Source: Linderina pennispora (taxonomy: Eukaryota > Kickxellomycota > Kickxellomycetes > Kickxellales > Kickxellaceae). Taken from it: a stretch of DNA of 51,869 nt. Where the stretch lies: NCBI RefSeq assembly GCF_002104995.1, contig NW_024468304.1:1-51869 (forward strand), given 5' to 3'. The notes below the pieces were generated by a model. That model searched no databases. It worked only from the letters and a program-made list of their open reading frames with translations, and had not been told where the DNA came from. Shown here one piece after another: positions 39,669-49,949 of the stretch. Each line of letters starts with the position of its first letter. Within the stretch, counting starts at the first letter, position 1. A program made the translations under genes and the position numbers.

Positions 39669-40952
39669 TCAGTTTGCAGCGGGCTCGGGGCTCCAATACC
39701 GGATCTTGTGGTCAGCGCAGCATGACATAAATGCGTGGGCGTTGGGTGCCGGCTCAATCCACGTCACCGCTGCGTGGTGGTGGGCCGACCGCTTCAGCAG
39801 CTCGCCCGACTGAGCATCCCACGTCACCACCGAGTTGGATCGCTCATCAGCAGCCATCACAAACGCCTCGTCAAACGAGAAGACAGCCCTCGCGCTCAGC
39901 GACTCCAGGGCCGCACCCTCGTATGCACATGCCAGGCGCCCGGTGCCCACATCCCACAGGCACGCGCGGGAGTCAAGCCCGGTGGACAGCAAGTATTTGC
40001 GGTTCTTGGAGAAGCTGACGCCCGTGACAGCCCGCCCGCCGTGTGCATCGGCAATCGTCCGCACGCATTTGCCAGCCTGGCCATCCCACAGCTTGACGGT
40101 TCCGTCGCTCGAGCTGCTGGCAACCAGCGAGCCGGTGTTCGAGTACCGCACCTGCGTCACGCTCTTTGTATGCGCATCACCGCCCAGCAGGTATCCCTGC
40201 GACGTCTTCACATCGTAGAGGCGGATCTCGGGCGCATCCCCGCCAGCGGCAATATACTCGCCGCTCGGGTGGAATGCAATCGAGCGGTAGGCGAAGTTGT
40301 CCTGGATGGTCTTGAATGCGTGCTTGCCGCGCACCACCGTCAGGTCAAACAGCTTGATTGTGCGGTCCGACGAGCACGACGCCAGCACCAGCCCGTTTGG
40401 GTGGAACGCCAGCCCCGTGATTCCCAGCTCGTGGTTGTACATGGCCCGGATCACCGGCTTCTCGTCTGGACCGGCAGGCTCGGCCGACGGCCCACGCAGG
40501 CGGTCCACCTCGATCAGCTTCAGCGACGCATCCATCGAGCCTGTCGCTATGTACCGGCCGTCATTGCTGAATCCGGCGGTTGTCGCTATGCCCTTGTGCG
40601 TTGTCTGGTACCACAGCCGGTAGTCGGGCACGTCGCTGGCCGTCAGCCCTCGCCGCGGCGCCTCCAGATCCAATGCTGTGCCTGTAAACGAGTCGTCGTC
40701 GCCAGCCATCGATTTGTCATCGCCCTCAGTCTCCATGGCTTCCTCGGTGCGCGCATTGTCCTCGGTGGCTGCCTGGCCCTTTTCAGCACGCAGGCCCAGC
40801 GAGACCAGCTCCTCCAGTCGCGAATTGCTGTCAGCCGTCATTGGCACGCCTGTGTGCGTGGCAATTGCCTGGCTGAGGCTGGAGAACCCGTATGCCGACA
40901 GCTGGCACAGAATCAGCCGCAGCACCTCTTCCCGTCTGACGCCCGTGTCCAT
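39669..40952 (-). CDS. Cleavage stimulation factor subunit 1 (CstF50) homologue (427 aa)
   Basis: Start at ATG 40950-40952 (MDTGVRREEVLRLILCQLSAYG), where the conserved N-terminal CstF50 homodimerisation domain begins; the 82 codons above it are leader. A linker with acidic residues leads to WD40 repeats from about residue 100, with the signatures PDYRLWYQTTHKG, IATGSMDASLKL, NHELGITGLAFHPNGLVLAS, AYRSIAFHPSGEYI and FSKNRKYLLSTGLDSRACLW, in the same order as animal CSTF1. The protein is part of the CstF complex (with CstF64 and CstF77) that binds downstream of the poly(A) site in the nucleus. Budding yeast lacks this subunit, so its presence fits an early-diverging fungus. Confidence 0.88.
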   Translation of the reverse strand: MDTGVRREEVLRLILCQLSAYGFSSLSQAIATHTGVPMTADSNSRLEELVSLGLRAEKGQAATEDNARTEEAMETEGDDKSMAGDDDSFTGTALDLEAPRRGLTASDVPDYRLWYQTTHKGIATTAGFSNDGRYIATGSMDASLKLIEVDRLRGPSAEPAGPDEKPVIRAMYNHELGITGLAFHPNGLVLASCSSDRTIKLFDLTVVRGKHAFKTIQDNFAYRSIAFHPSGEYIAAGGDAPEIRLYDVKTSQGYLLGGDAHTKSVTQVRYSNTGSLVASSSSDGTVKLWDGQAGKCVRTIADAHGGRAVTGVSFSKNRKYLLSTGLDSRACLWDVGTGRLACAYEGAALESLSARAVFSFDEAFVMAADERSNSVVTWDAQSGELLKRSAHHHAAVTWIEPAPNAHAFMSCCADHKIRYWSPEPAAN

Positions 40953-41409
40953 TTTGGAATATAAAATGCTGAATTTTGTGAATTTGTTCGCTCGGAATAA
41001 GAAAAGGACAAAAAAAAATAAAAAACTCAGTCGCGTCACTCGAGTGACAGAACACGAGGAAATGGGGCTCGCTGCACGTGCACTTGCTGGCCCTGTACTC
41101 TTGTATCTGAGCCACTTCGCTTTTTTCCTCTTTTTTTTCCTCACCCTTGAATTTCCATTAGCACACTCTCGCAGCGCTACTCCAACTTGCACACCCACAC
41201 ATATCCCGGCTACGACCTTGGATAAAACGACGGACCCCTATTTGCCCTTACACCAACCATGGACGACGACGATGGCAGCGATTCTGACTCATTTTCATTA
41301 CCTCCAGCCGTGAGTTCCGCGAAACCCCACGAAATCACCCAGCTCGCCCTGCGGGTCGCCCGCCAAACCACTCCCCACCACCTGCACCTCGAGGGTCTCT
41401 TGCCCCGGA

Positions 41410-41800
41410 CATTGCACTGGACCGCGCCATCGACTTTGTCTGGCGTCTAGGCGCCGAGTACCCGGAAACCCAGCTGGTGCCAGCCGGCGACCATGCGCGC
41501 ATCTACATGCTGCAGTTTGTCGGTCTGTGGACATCGAGCGTGCTGCCGGCAGTTATCAGTGGCAGCAAAGTCAACGAGAACGACTTGGTTACGCTGGCCA
41601 AATGGCTGAAGTGGCAGAGACACGCGAACCAGCGCAAGGGGCCGTTTTGGCTCGGCCGCCGCATCGCTCTGCCCGAGGTCGTTGTAGCGCCGTTTGTTGA
41701 TGAGCTGCTGTTTGATGGCCGGATGCCGGATTCGCCCGAGTGTGCTGCGCTAGCCGCTTGGCTGGCTGCTATCCAGGCGTCGCCGCTCATTGTAGCCTAG
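41410..41800 (+). CDS. glutathione-transferase C-terminal-like protein (5' end uncertain)
   Basis: The frame reading AIDFVWRLGAEYPETQLVP, then LWTSSVLPAVISG, LAKWLKWQRHAN and PEVVVAPFVDELLF, to TAG at 41798-41800, has the helical pattern of a GST C-terminal domain (omega-like). No thioredoxin-fold N-terminal domain is visible upstream. A different frame from ATG 41259 (acidic MDDDDGSDSDSFSLP, 63 codons) overlaps it; a frameshift or a missed splice between them is possible. It may be a truncated enzyme, a metaxin-like protein or a decaying gene. It is divergent from the CstF50 gene, about 300 bp away. Confidence 0.4.
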
Positions 41801-42436
41801 CAGAGGAAGTGCGGGTGTTCTCACACTTCCTTCTCCCGACCGCCCACCTATCTCAGTAGTCTCCAAATGTTTTCCAAACAAGATCTTCCACGATTGCCTG
41901 GAAAGTGTGACCCTCTCCATGCGGGCACGATTTGCTTCGCCTATGATACCCTGTCACCATGGGTTTCTGTGTCCAATGCAAGCTGTGTATCGAAACATGC
42001 TGGGAAGCTGCCATGGTTGTACGCATGGGGCTTGCCTAGAAAAAAGTATACCATATAGGAGTGTGTAGATGATTGCTATTTTCCTGGTCCATCTAGGAGA
42101 GCAATTTGCTGCTGGCCATGGGCAGCAACAGCGATTTGAATGACTGAAGCCTTGGTCTGGTATATGCCTTGTAAAAAGGTGTCGTATAAATCGTTGCTCT
42201 GAAAACACAAGTCATATTTACTTCAGCCTTTACCAGACCAATATTGCCATGGCCTTATGACATATAGCAACTACACCTAGAAACATTGGTTATATCTGCA
42301 ATTTTCTCTCTGCCACCTCGAAGAAAGTATTTTCTTAGTAGTCAAGCAATGCAGGAATCTTACTATCCGATTTCTGTGAATCAAATAGCTTTTCATTCTG
42401 CTGTTCCTTCTCTTTTTATAGATTTTTTGTGGTTGG

Positions 42437-42578
42437 CTATACCACCTGAGCGACAGCATAAAGTTTTATGCTCACCTACACACTTTCCTCTTTCTTTAGA
42501 ATTATTTACTTCAATATAATCCTTGGCTCTGTCACTTAATGTTGATACTAGTCTTACACTACTAGCACCCTTTTGGAC
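42437..42578 (+). repeat. dispersed repeat, copy 2
   Basis: Related to 36060-36205 (shared CCACCTGAGCGA and following blocks), with moderate divergence. Confidence 0.5.
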
Positions 42579-42631
42579 TTGTTCTAATTCATAGGGTTTC
42601 AGGAACCCATGAATCAAACCCCCTAGGCCAC

Positions 42632-42780
42632 AAATAGGTACTCATACTATTCCAGGCAATTAATACCACTACTTAGATGGGAATCCACCCCTTCACCTAA
42701 CGATTCCTCCTTCCTTCTTTCATTCAGCATATTACATATGTTCAATATATATTATGGAAAGGTGCTTAGATAGTAAATGT
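42632..42780. repeat. diverged direct repeat, left copy
   Basis: Aligns with 43137-43285 at a constant 505-bp offset from TCATACTATTCCAG to the GGTGCYTAGA block, without net indels. Identity is roughly three quarters by eye. Confidence 0.6.
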
Positions 42781-43136
42781 GTTTGCCCTATAGAATAGTA
42801 TGGCTGGCCATTGTGGCCTAAAAGGTCTTGATCTATAGGTTCCTAAAATCATAAGGGTTTGGAACCACACTATTTACACATATATGAGGTTAAGGGCTAA
42901 GGTTGCTAAACAATTGGTAGGCCTTTGTCTGCCTACTAACAAACTACCAGAGATATACTATTAGTAAACTTTTCATCATAACTGAATCTGTGACAAAGAG
43001 ACATGGGGCCTGCCCTAGGAGGCTCATAAAAAACCAGCCTGCTTCACTAATTGCTAATAAAGGCCTATAGTCGAAGTTCTAGCTCTGGTTCCAAATCCAC
43101 AAGAGTTTAGTAATCTATATATCAACCCACTAGCCA

Positions 43137-43285
43137 CATTGACCATTCATACTATTCCAGAGGGCTAATACTACTACTTAGACAGGCACTTACCCTTTTA
43201 CCTAATAGCTCCTCCTTCGTTCTTTCATAAAGCACATTCTATATAACAAATATAAGTTATAGAAGGGTGCCTAGAGAGCAAGTAT
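43137..43285. repeat. diverged direct repeat, right copy
   Basis: Partner of 42632-42780. The pair could be two LTRs of a short deleted element or an old tandem duplication. Confidence 0.6.
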
Positions 43286-43640
43286 ATTCCAAACAATTGC
43301 AGTAAATTTCTTATCTAAGTTTATCACAATGGAGACATAATACTTAGAAACCACACATATCTAGGCAAATGAAGGTCCCCTGTTCTTATAGGAAAGGAGG
43401 CATCTACATTCCTGGATCCTGATGCAAGGGACAAGTTTGATTTGAAAACGAAGCAGTACACATTCTGACCAGGTACATGAAATATCCAGGTAATGCACTC
43501 GATTTTATAGTCTTGTTGCGCGCCCGCTGCGGCTGTCCCTGACGTCGACATGTCAGCCGAATCAGGTGACAGAAAATCCAGGTCCAACGAGAGCCCCGCT
43601 ACAGCCTACGATATGGAGGTAGAGTCTAGCCTCTGATAAG

Positions 43641-45271
43641 TTGCACAGACGGCCGTATTGAAAACACCCCTGCGCAACTCGTCTATTCCTTTCCTCTCTT
43701 TTCTTTAGTATTAAATTTACCTTTTAAAAATCCTACCATTAAACAAACACAACAGTGTCAATAATTATTTCAATTGTCCTTTTAAACAGCAGCAAATATA
43801 TGCAGGCTAGCCATAAATACTGGGCAGCCCGAATCTGATCAGGAAGCATGATTAATCTTATAATTTGGATTACAGCAATACAAGCTGTTTTCAAACTGTC
43901 CAAGCACGATCAACAGCTGATATCGAGTTTAGCAGCCCGCCTATGTCCGTCATTTCATGGCATAGCGCCATTCCAAGATCCGATTGCATCGGGCTACATA
44001 ATTGCATGACTTTCCCATTCTGCTATCTCGCATGTCTGTGGCCGAAGAGCTAATTAGCCTCCATACCACCGCCGGCAACTATAGCGCGATTGGTAGCCCT
44101 GTCACTTGCTGCAGCTCCACTGGATTGACACCTGAAGCAACCCGCTGCAGCAGCCTAGGGGGTAGCCTAGGGGGTAGCCTAGGGGGCAGCCAGCCAGAAT
44201 CGATAGCGCTGGGATCAAAACAGCCAACTAGAAAATCCTGCACGTCGGCGACGTCGTGCCGCATATTCCACGTACCCTGAACTGCGTCCAGAGTCAGGCT
44301 GGGTCTATCTGTTCTATCGTACGTCATCTACTGTGAGCATAGTGTGTATTGAAAAACTGAGCCATCCGCACAGCTTTGGAGAACTCTTCTATATGCACCT
44401 CTCGAGAGTGACAAGTGGCTAGCTGGAGTTCATCGATGTGGGAAAAAAAGCTCGAGAGACGATTTATCACGCTAGGCTGAAACGTCTCCTCAGCCGATTA
44501 GTAGCTAGCGTTTCATATGAAAATGACCTCCCTGTAACTTGCTAGCCGACCCTTGGGCGATTTTACTCATCGCCATTTGCGAGCTGATGTCGCTATCGAT
44601 GGACCTCGGAAGCGCAGAGAGAATGGCCACAGTGCCTCTGCTTGCCAATGCCCAGCCGTGTTGGAATGTGCCCTGTGCTGCGTCACCCACGCCGCCCTGT
44701 GCCGCCCAGTAGCACCGGCTGCTACTGCTCACTACAACATAGCCGTTGTGCAATCGATGGCAGCGCTGATGGACCAGATAAGGCTTCACAGTGCTAGCTG
44801 GCGGTGCGGATGCTGCGTCCAGAGTCAACGTGTGCCAGGGGTGTGGCTATCGCTGCTCCATCACGCATGCCAGAGCTAGAGAAAAAGCCCAGAGCGCAAA
44901 AAAACTCGCCGTGCATTATCGCGCCAGGATCAGTCGTGATAGCGGCTTCTGCAGCGCCTGCCCCGAGCGGGAGGGTCCTTGACACATGTCCGGCCGCGGA
45001 AAATCGAGGAATGGGCCGGGTCGCCTGCCACCCCCCTGCCCCCGGCTGCAAGCGCAGGTTCTCCATCAGCGGCGGCATCCGCCCAATTGCAGCGCGGCGA
45101 TCTGTTCCTGATACGCTATCAGCGGCCATCAGCTGGCTCGTGCTTTCTCTTCTAGCAGCCGCCCGCACGCTGCAGGCCACAAAAATCCCGGGGCGTGTTC
45201 TTGCTGGGCTGCACGAATTGCAAGACTTTTGGCGCTTTCTCTCACACTGCATATGGCCGCACCGCGTGCTC
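43641..45271. other. long spacer upstream of the C2H2 gene
   Basis: No supported gene. A 12-bp tandem repeat (TAGCCTAGGGGG, three units) lies at 44151-44186. An open frame in phase with the C2H2 gene extends up to 44804, but the TATA box at 45272 argues it is not translated. Confidence 0.35.
44151..44186. repeat. 12-bp tandem repeat, three units
   Basis: Three near-identical units of TAGCCTAGGGGG, the first beginning CAG instead of TAG. Confidence 0.8.
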
Positions 45272-45279
45272 TATAAAAA
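45272..45279 (+). promoter_or_regulatory. TATA box of the C2H2 gene
   Basis: TATAAAAA, 119 bp upstream of the ATG at 45398. Confidence 0.55.
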
Positions 45280-45397
45280 GGACTGGCGCTGGGACTCCAG
45301 CGATATTTTCTTCCGAAATAATAGTCAGATTTTTTCCTTCTTGGTCCTTTGCCAGCAGCCTGAGCACATTAAAATCACAGCTCCAGACACAGAAAAC

Positions 45398-46048
45398 ATG
45401 GACGTCTGTTCCCTCATCGATACCCACACCCACACCGCCGCCGATGCTGCCGCCGACAGCTGCTGCGCCGACGCTGCGCCGGGCAAGTCGTTTGCCTGCT
45501 CGTGGCACGACTGCGACCGCTCATTTGCGCGCAAGTCGGACCTGGTCCGCCACTTCCGCATCCACACCGGCGTCAAGCCATTCGAGTGCCCATGGGCTGG
45601 CTGCGAGAAGCGCTTCATCCAGCGCTCGGCCCTCAAGGTCCACTACCGCACACACTCTGGCGAGCGCCCGCACACCTGCGAGGTCTGCGAGCGTAGCTTC
45701 AGCGACTCGTCCTCGCTGGCGCGCCATCGCCGCACCCACACCGGTGTTCGGCCGTACGGCTGCGAGCACCCCGGCTGCAGCAAGCGGTTCACCCGCAAGA
45801 CCAGCCTGCGCAAGCACATGCAAACCCACGATCCGGCCTACACCAAGCCGCGTCGCCGCTCCAGCGTGGAGACTGTTGCTGCCGGGTCCCTATGCACTGG
45901 ACATGTTGTCGCCGCAGACTGCTCCGGTCAGCCGCCAGCCTCGCCTGCCTTTAGTGTGCAGTTCATGACCACTCCGTCGCCCCGCCCTGCTCACCGCGAG
46001 CTGGCTCAGTACCACTACGAGCCCAGATGTACACTTTCAAGCAGATGA
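45398..46048 (+). CDS. four-finger C2H2 zinc-finger transcription factor (216 aa)
   Basis: Four consecutive C2H2 fingers lie at residues about 34-56 (C-x4-C), 64-86 (C-x4-C), 94-114 (C-x2-C) and 122-144 (C-x4-C), joined by TGVKP/SGERP/TGVRP-type linkers. This marks a sequence-specific DNA-binding protein. The two first fingers with C-x4-C and W at the tip recall the paired fingers of Zap1/Gli-type factors. A His/Thr/Ala-rich N-terminus precedes them, and a short Ser/Pro tail with the basic KPRRRSS follows. The ATG at 45398 is chosen because it follows the TATA box, although the same frame stays open for 198 codons above. The target genes are unknown. Confidence 0.85.
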   Translation: MDVCSLIDTHTHTAADAAADSCCADAAPGKSFACSWHDCDRSFARKSDLVRHFRIHTGVKPFECPWAGCEKRFIQRSALKVHYRTHSGERPHTCEVCERSFSDSSSLARHRRTHTGVRPYGCEHPGCSKRFTRKTSLRKHMQTHDPAYTKPRRRSSVETVAAGSLCTGHVVAADCSGQPPASPAFSVQFMTTPSPRPAHRELAQYHYEPRCTLSSR

Positions 46049-47330
46049 GCCCGGTCTACGCTGCCGCCCCCAGATCGCCCTTGGACAGCGGTGCCAGCTC
46101 AGCCTCGACGCCTGCAACAGCCCAGCCATGTACGGCCACCCGGGCACTGTGCTGCCGCCGATCAGCTCTCTGCTGCACTAAATCCCGCCATATGTACATA
46201 TCTTTTCTATGCGACTTGTAAATACACCACACCAATTCCACTGCCTTTCACCAATATACGCGTATGCACATACAGTTAGCCAGCTGATTGGGAATGGTGA
46301 GCGAGCAGGCCAGTGCGCCATGGAAGCTGCGTGCTTTGTGGACATGCTAGCGTCATTCAGCAGGCCACGGAAAATGCCCCTCCCCACCTGCTCGCTGTCA
46401 GCAATGGGGAGATACTCTGCATTTCAAATGATTCATTCCGACGATTCCCGCACATACCACCGCCCACTCAAGATTCATCTTCCAGTGACCTATATCGATT
46501 GTTGGGGAGACTGGTCAACGCTCCGCAGCGCCAGCTAATTTTACTATCGTCAGCACATATTAGTCTGTAAACGTGCCCCATTGGCGACGTGCTATTCGGT
46601 GCCGCCGCTCCCCAAAGGCTAGAGGCCCAACTAAACCCCGGCGCACAGATCCGCACGACGATGCGAGCTGTGACCATCCCCGGGGTTAACTGGCCAATTG
46701 CCCAGTGGGGGGGGTGGTCAGCGCATGCGCGTCTGGTTTCATATGAGTCAACTCTCTCCGCTTTAGAAGCCTAAACCTTTGGGGAGGGGACGCATTGCTT
46801 TCCAAAGCAGCCCACAGGCGAAATTCCGCTAGCTATCAGTGCAGCGATCGGGGACAGCGCCAGCGGTTCTGGTTGGGCATTAATTGTCGACACACCCGCC
46901 AAACAAAAATGGCGAAATATCCGGTGAAACAATCAGTTGAGTCCTCCCCAATGGGCTGTGGTCTGAGTGTCCACCCCCACAGTGCTCAGGCCTAGCCGAC
47001 ACCCGTGCGCAATCCCTTCGCTCAGGCTCTGCGCTGGCCGAAGATGGGCCGGCGATCCGCATAGGCCTGGAAATAGGCGATGTGCCAAGGGGGAGATGAT
47101 GCAATGATGTGTCTCGGGGTTGCATGCATACTAGCGTTAATCCCAATGAGGAAACGTGGGCATGACACGATACAATGCGTGCGGGAGAGCATCAGTTTGC
47201 CGGACAGGCGTAGGGCAGAAGCTAAATCTAATTTTTGAAGGCACCTAGGTAATATCTAAATTTAGACCTAGCTGGCATGTAAGCAGCGGCATGAAGGCTG
47301 TTTGGGGTGCACTGGGTGTCGTGCTCTTTG
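46049..47330. other. spacer with no supported gene
   Basis: GC-rich in parts, with several short overlapping frames on both strands but no motif, RNA gene or repeat I can defend. Confidence 0.3.
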
Positions 47331-47537
47331 CTACATGCAATGAGTTGTCCCCGAAGCCATGGTCATGCAGCGCTGGTTGGCACCACACGCAACAGTTGTC
47401 CATTTGCCGCTGATGCAGTGACGGATGATCGACTTGTTTCCTGGAACGCACTGTGCTTGATTGCCCCTGCAGGACTGGCAAAATGTGGTTGCAACGCAGG
47501 AAAAGAGCACAACGATAATTCCGTTCAAAAGATGCAT
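47331..47537 (-). CDS. six-cysteine small secreted protein A (68 aa)
   Basis: ATG at 47535-47537 followed by a signal peptide (hydrophobic IIVVLFSCVATTFC). The mature part has six cysteines spaced C-x6-C-x10-C-x9-C-x5-C-x9-C and ends HCM. The spacing is identical to that of protein B at 49746-49949, with shared words GN, PGN, G-x-W, CG-x-NQ and CMTM. The G-x-W and CG-x-N-x-x-C pattern recalls small chitin-binding modules such as CBM19, so cell-wall binding is a reasonable but unproven guess. TATTTAA on plus (TTAAATA on minus) at 47602-47608 is a promoter candidate 65 bp upstream. Confidence 0.7.
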   Translation of the reverse strand: MHLLNGIIVVLFSCVATTFCQSCRGNQAQCVPGNKSIIRHCISGKWTTVACGANQRCMTMASGTTHCM

Positions 47538-48287
47538 GCTTGTCTTGACGATCTGAGAAAGGAGTCAATGAGTGCTTTTGCCTATCCCACCCACAGTAGG
47601 CTATTTAAGCCAGAATCAAGTATGTCTGCAGACCAGGGACACTACTCAGTTGCGCCGGCTGCCATACTGGCCAGAATCGCAGATAGGTCTGCTGTAGGTT
47701 TGTAGTTAATATCCGGTCATTAATGCCCCAGTGCTTACGATTATCCTGCCCAGACCACTGCCATCATATATCGAACTGGACATGTGGCCCAAATCGCCAT
47801 GTGGTCAGCTCATTGCATGAGGGATTTTTGCTCATCATCTGGTGATGGATTACCACTGCTCAGTGCTGCTGCTGATTACATTACCCAGTCCTGCACTTCT
47901 GGCGGACAGAGTGGATTGCCATGCATTTGCATATCCGCAGCCGCGCCTTCCTCGAGCTTGATTTCCTGTCGCATGCATTTGCGTCATCAATTAAGAATAC
48001 CGCAAACCCAATGGAGTCGCTTGCAGTCTAACCTAATTTGTCTCTTTTACATAGGCGCCATTCATATTCAACCACTTTTTCTGGAAAACGGCACCATGTA
48101 ATGACACTAGTCTAATATTGTGGAACAGTGAAGCCTAGCAGGCGCAGCGTTGCGCTTCCATTAATAGACACAAAATCACATGAACGTGAATAGAATAATG
48201 AGCCAAGTCAGTTGCCATCGATATAGCGGCAAAGTATGATACCTAGGGCACTTTTTTCTTTGCTCTTTTTCTATACAGTTTTCGTTT
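47538..48287. other. spacer with no supported gene
   Basis: Holds the promoter of secreted protein A at its left end. No other feature is supported. Confidence 0.3.
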
Positions 48288-48317
48288 TTGCATTTCATTC
48301 TCACTGTCTTTCTATAT

Positions 48318-48603
48318 ATGCCACAAAGCACAACCATGCCCACAGGCAGTCATATCACCAAGCCGCGCTGGCTGCCAAACGAAGCGGACAGGACGCTTCA
48401 CTTGCTGAACAAAAATATAGTCAGGGCAGTCAACCTTGCAGAGCTCCGCAAAGGTCTGGAAAGCGAGCTGGAACGCTATACTCTCTTCCCTCAGCGATCA
48501 CCTATCAGCTGCGGATGAAGGCGAGGGCAGATCTTACGACTATTCGTAAGAGCGAGAGCGGATCGTTTTCGGTATCGGTATGCTCTGCGTGAAACTTTGC
48601 GAT
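48318..48603 (+). pseudogene. possible Myb/SANT-like fragment with in-frame stop
   Basis: From ATG 48318 the frame reads TKPRWLPNEADRTLHLLNKN, a Myb-like helix start, then QRSPISCG at the place of the recognition helix, a TGA at 48516-48518, and continues in the same frame with an Arg-rich stretch (RLFVRARADRFRYRYALRE) to TAA near 48603. The pattern suggests a single decayed Myb/SANT domain. Evidence is weak. Confidence 0.3.
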
Positions 48604-49076
48604 AAAGTAGCAGATAGTTACCATGATGACAAACGGAAAAAGCAATTCAGCGAGTTACTGAGTGGCTGGGTAGGGAGATTGATGACCAATTCAGGCATGC
48701 TATGAGAACTATCTGGCCTGCATATGTAATAATGCCATGGCTGTTCACTGAGTATAGTGAGTGAAGCAGTAGCAGCCTATTGCAGGCGATCCATCTAGCT
48801 CTTGCATTGTGTTTCTTTTAATTACCTCACTAGCACTTTATAGTTGCTGAACACCAATGTAGCGTTTGCTGTATGCCTGTGTGCATCATGTGAAGGGGCG
48901 GTAAAGTCCCAAAATCTAAGGCTTTTTACCTGAGTTCATTTAGAATCGCCCTGGCAGTTGGGCCATGCAAAGACAGTGTATAGCACTTCAATATATTTCC
49001 CGAGTTCAAACTCAGTCTTGCTCCAGTAGCTTTTCGCAGCGCTTTACCGCATATTAGGGTAGTAGATATTGTACCC
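48604..49076. other. spacer with no supported gene
   Basis: Upstream flank of the 153-aa gene. Nothing else is visible. Confidence 0.3.
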
Positions 49077-49538
49077 ATGGATTTTGAGGATACGCTCAAC
49101 TTTGAGAATCTATCTATCTCGGAACCGGCCCCATCACAGCGCCTGGCTGGTATGCCGATGACTCGGGTGGTTTGCTTGCCAAGGTCAACCTGCAACTGCG
49201 GGCAACCAAAGATTATTAATCGATGTAACTGGCTGCGCAATATGATTGAAGAAGAGCTGCACAGCTGGACTGAAGACTCTCTAAACATGCGCGAGGATCT
49301 GGAGCGCAGGCTGAGGTTGGTTGAGCAGCGAGAGATTGCTCAGTTTCTCGAACTCGGCTGCGCATGCTACGAGCTGTGGGGAAGTTTTCGCCCACCTGAC
49401 GAGATGGAAAGAGAAATGTACACTCAGCAGATGATGGATGCCTGGTTGCGCAATGAACTAGAGATGCAATTCCGGGACTATCTGCAGACAACCCGCAAGG
49501 TCAAGACTTTTGTGCATTGGATATATGAGGGCGTGTAG
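49077..49538 (+). CDS. hypothetical helical protein (153 aa)
   Basis: A clean frame from ATG 49077 to TAG at 49536-49538. The first 40 residues are acidic then basic, with a short Cys cluster (STCNCGQPKIINRC). The remaining 110 are strongly helical and charged, with several tryptophans (NWLRNMIEEELHSW and HWIYEGV at the end). No signal peptide or membrane segment. Codon choice and composition look coding, but no family is recognised. It may be a short intracellular protein or a surviving piece of a larger one. Confidence 0.5.
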   Translation: MDFEDTLNFENLSISEPAPSQRLAGMPMTRVVCLPRSTCNCGQPKIINRCNWLRNMIEEELHSWTEDSLNMREDLERRLRLVEQREIAQFLELGCACYELWGSFRPPDEMEREMYTQQMMDAWLRNELEMQFRDYLQTTRKVKTFVHWIYEGV

Positions 49539-49745
49539 TATATTTGTGATGTAGGGTGAACGATTACAGAACGAGCACTTGCCAGGAATTGGGCTGTGGG
49601 GTTGGGAAAGAAGCAGCACTTGTGCAGCTGGTTCTGATTTTGTCGCTTGTTCTGTATTTGCAGCCTCTCCTAAGATATATCTTGAGCTTGGTATATAATA
49701 GGACGAACAAATTTATTGATTCTCGTGTAAAGCTTGTTTCGAGAG

Positions 49746-49949
49746 TTACATGCAATGGACCATCCCAGGCATCATTGTCATGCAGTGCTGGTTAGTGCCG
49801 CACGGAAGAGTCTCCCACGAGCCATGGTTGCAGTGCAGGAGCACCCTATCATTGCCTGGCTTGCACTGAATTTCGTTGCCCTGGCAAGCATGGGCAGCAG
49901 CAGCGAAAGCAAAGACGGAGGCAATGAGGGTCTTGATTGAGAAAAGCAT
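49746..49949 (-). CDS. six-cysteine small secreted protein B (67 aa)
   Basis: Start at ATG 49947-49949, directly followed by a signal peptide (MLFSIKTLIASVFAFAAAA). The longer frame above it is leader. The mature chain has the same cysteine spacing as protein A (C-x6-C-x10-C-x9-C-x5-C-x9-C) and the same HCM end, with words QCKPGN, HGSW and CGTNQHCMTM. The two genes are 2.2 kb apart in the same orientation, so they are local duplicates. A TATAAG element on minus at 50050-50055 lies about 100 bp upstream. Secretion is well supported; a carbohydrate-binding role is speculative. Confidence 0.72.
   Translation of the reverse strand: MLFSIKTLIASVFAFAAAAHACQGNEIQCKPGNDRVLLHCNHGSWETLPCGTNQHCMTMMPGMVHCM

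Larger units (their letters stand above)
41801..43640. other. AT-rich, gene-poor block of old repeats
   Basis: Noticeably richer in A+T than the flanks and full of stops. It contains the second copy of the dispersed repeat and two diverged direct repeats. Near its right end a short ATG frame (43550, 28 codons, beginning MSAESGDRKSRSNESP) has a gag-like hydrophilic start but stops at once. Confidence 0.5.

Noticed and set aside
39735-40964. 409-codon plus-strand frame
   Set aside because: Antisense to the clearly conserved CstF50 gene; no domain of its own.
43324-43587. 87-codon minus-strand frame
   Set aside because: No motif or start support; it lies in repeat-derived AT-rich sequence.
44804-45397. 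198-codon in-frame extension of the C2H2 protein
   Set aside because: A TATA box at 45272 lies inside it and the translation lacks conserved features; the ATG at 45398 is the better start.
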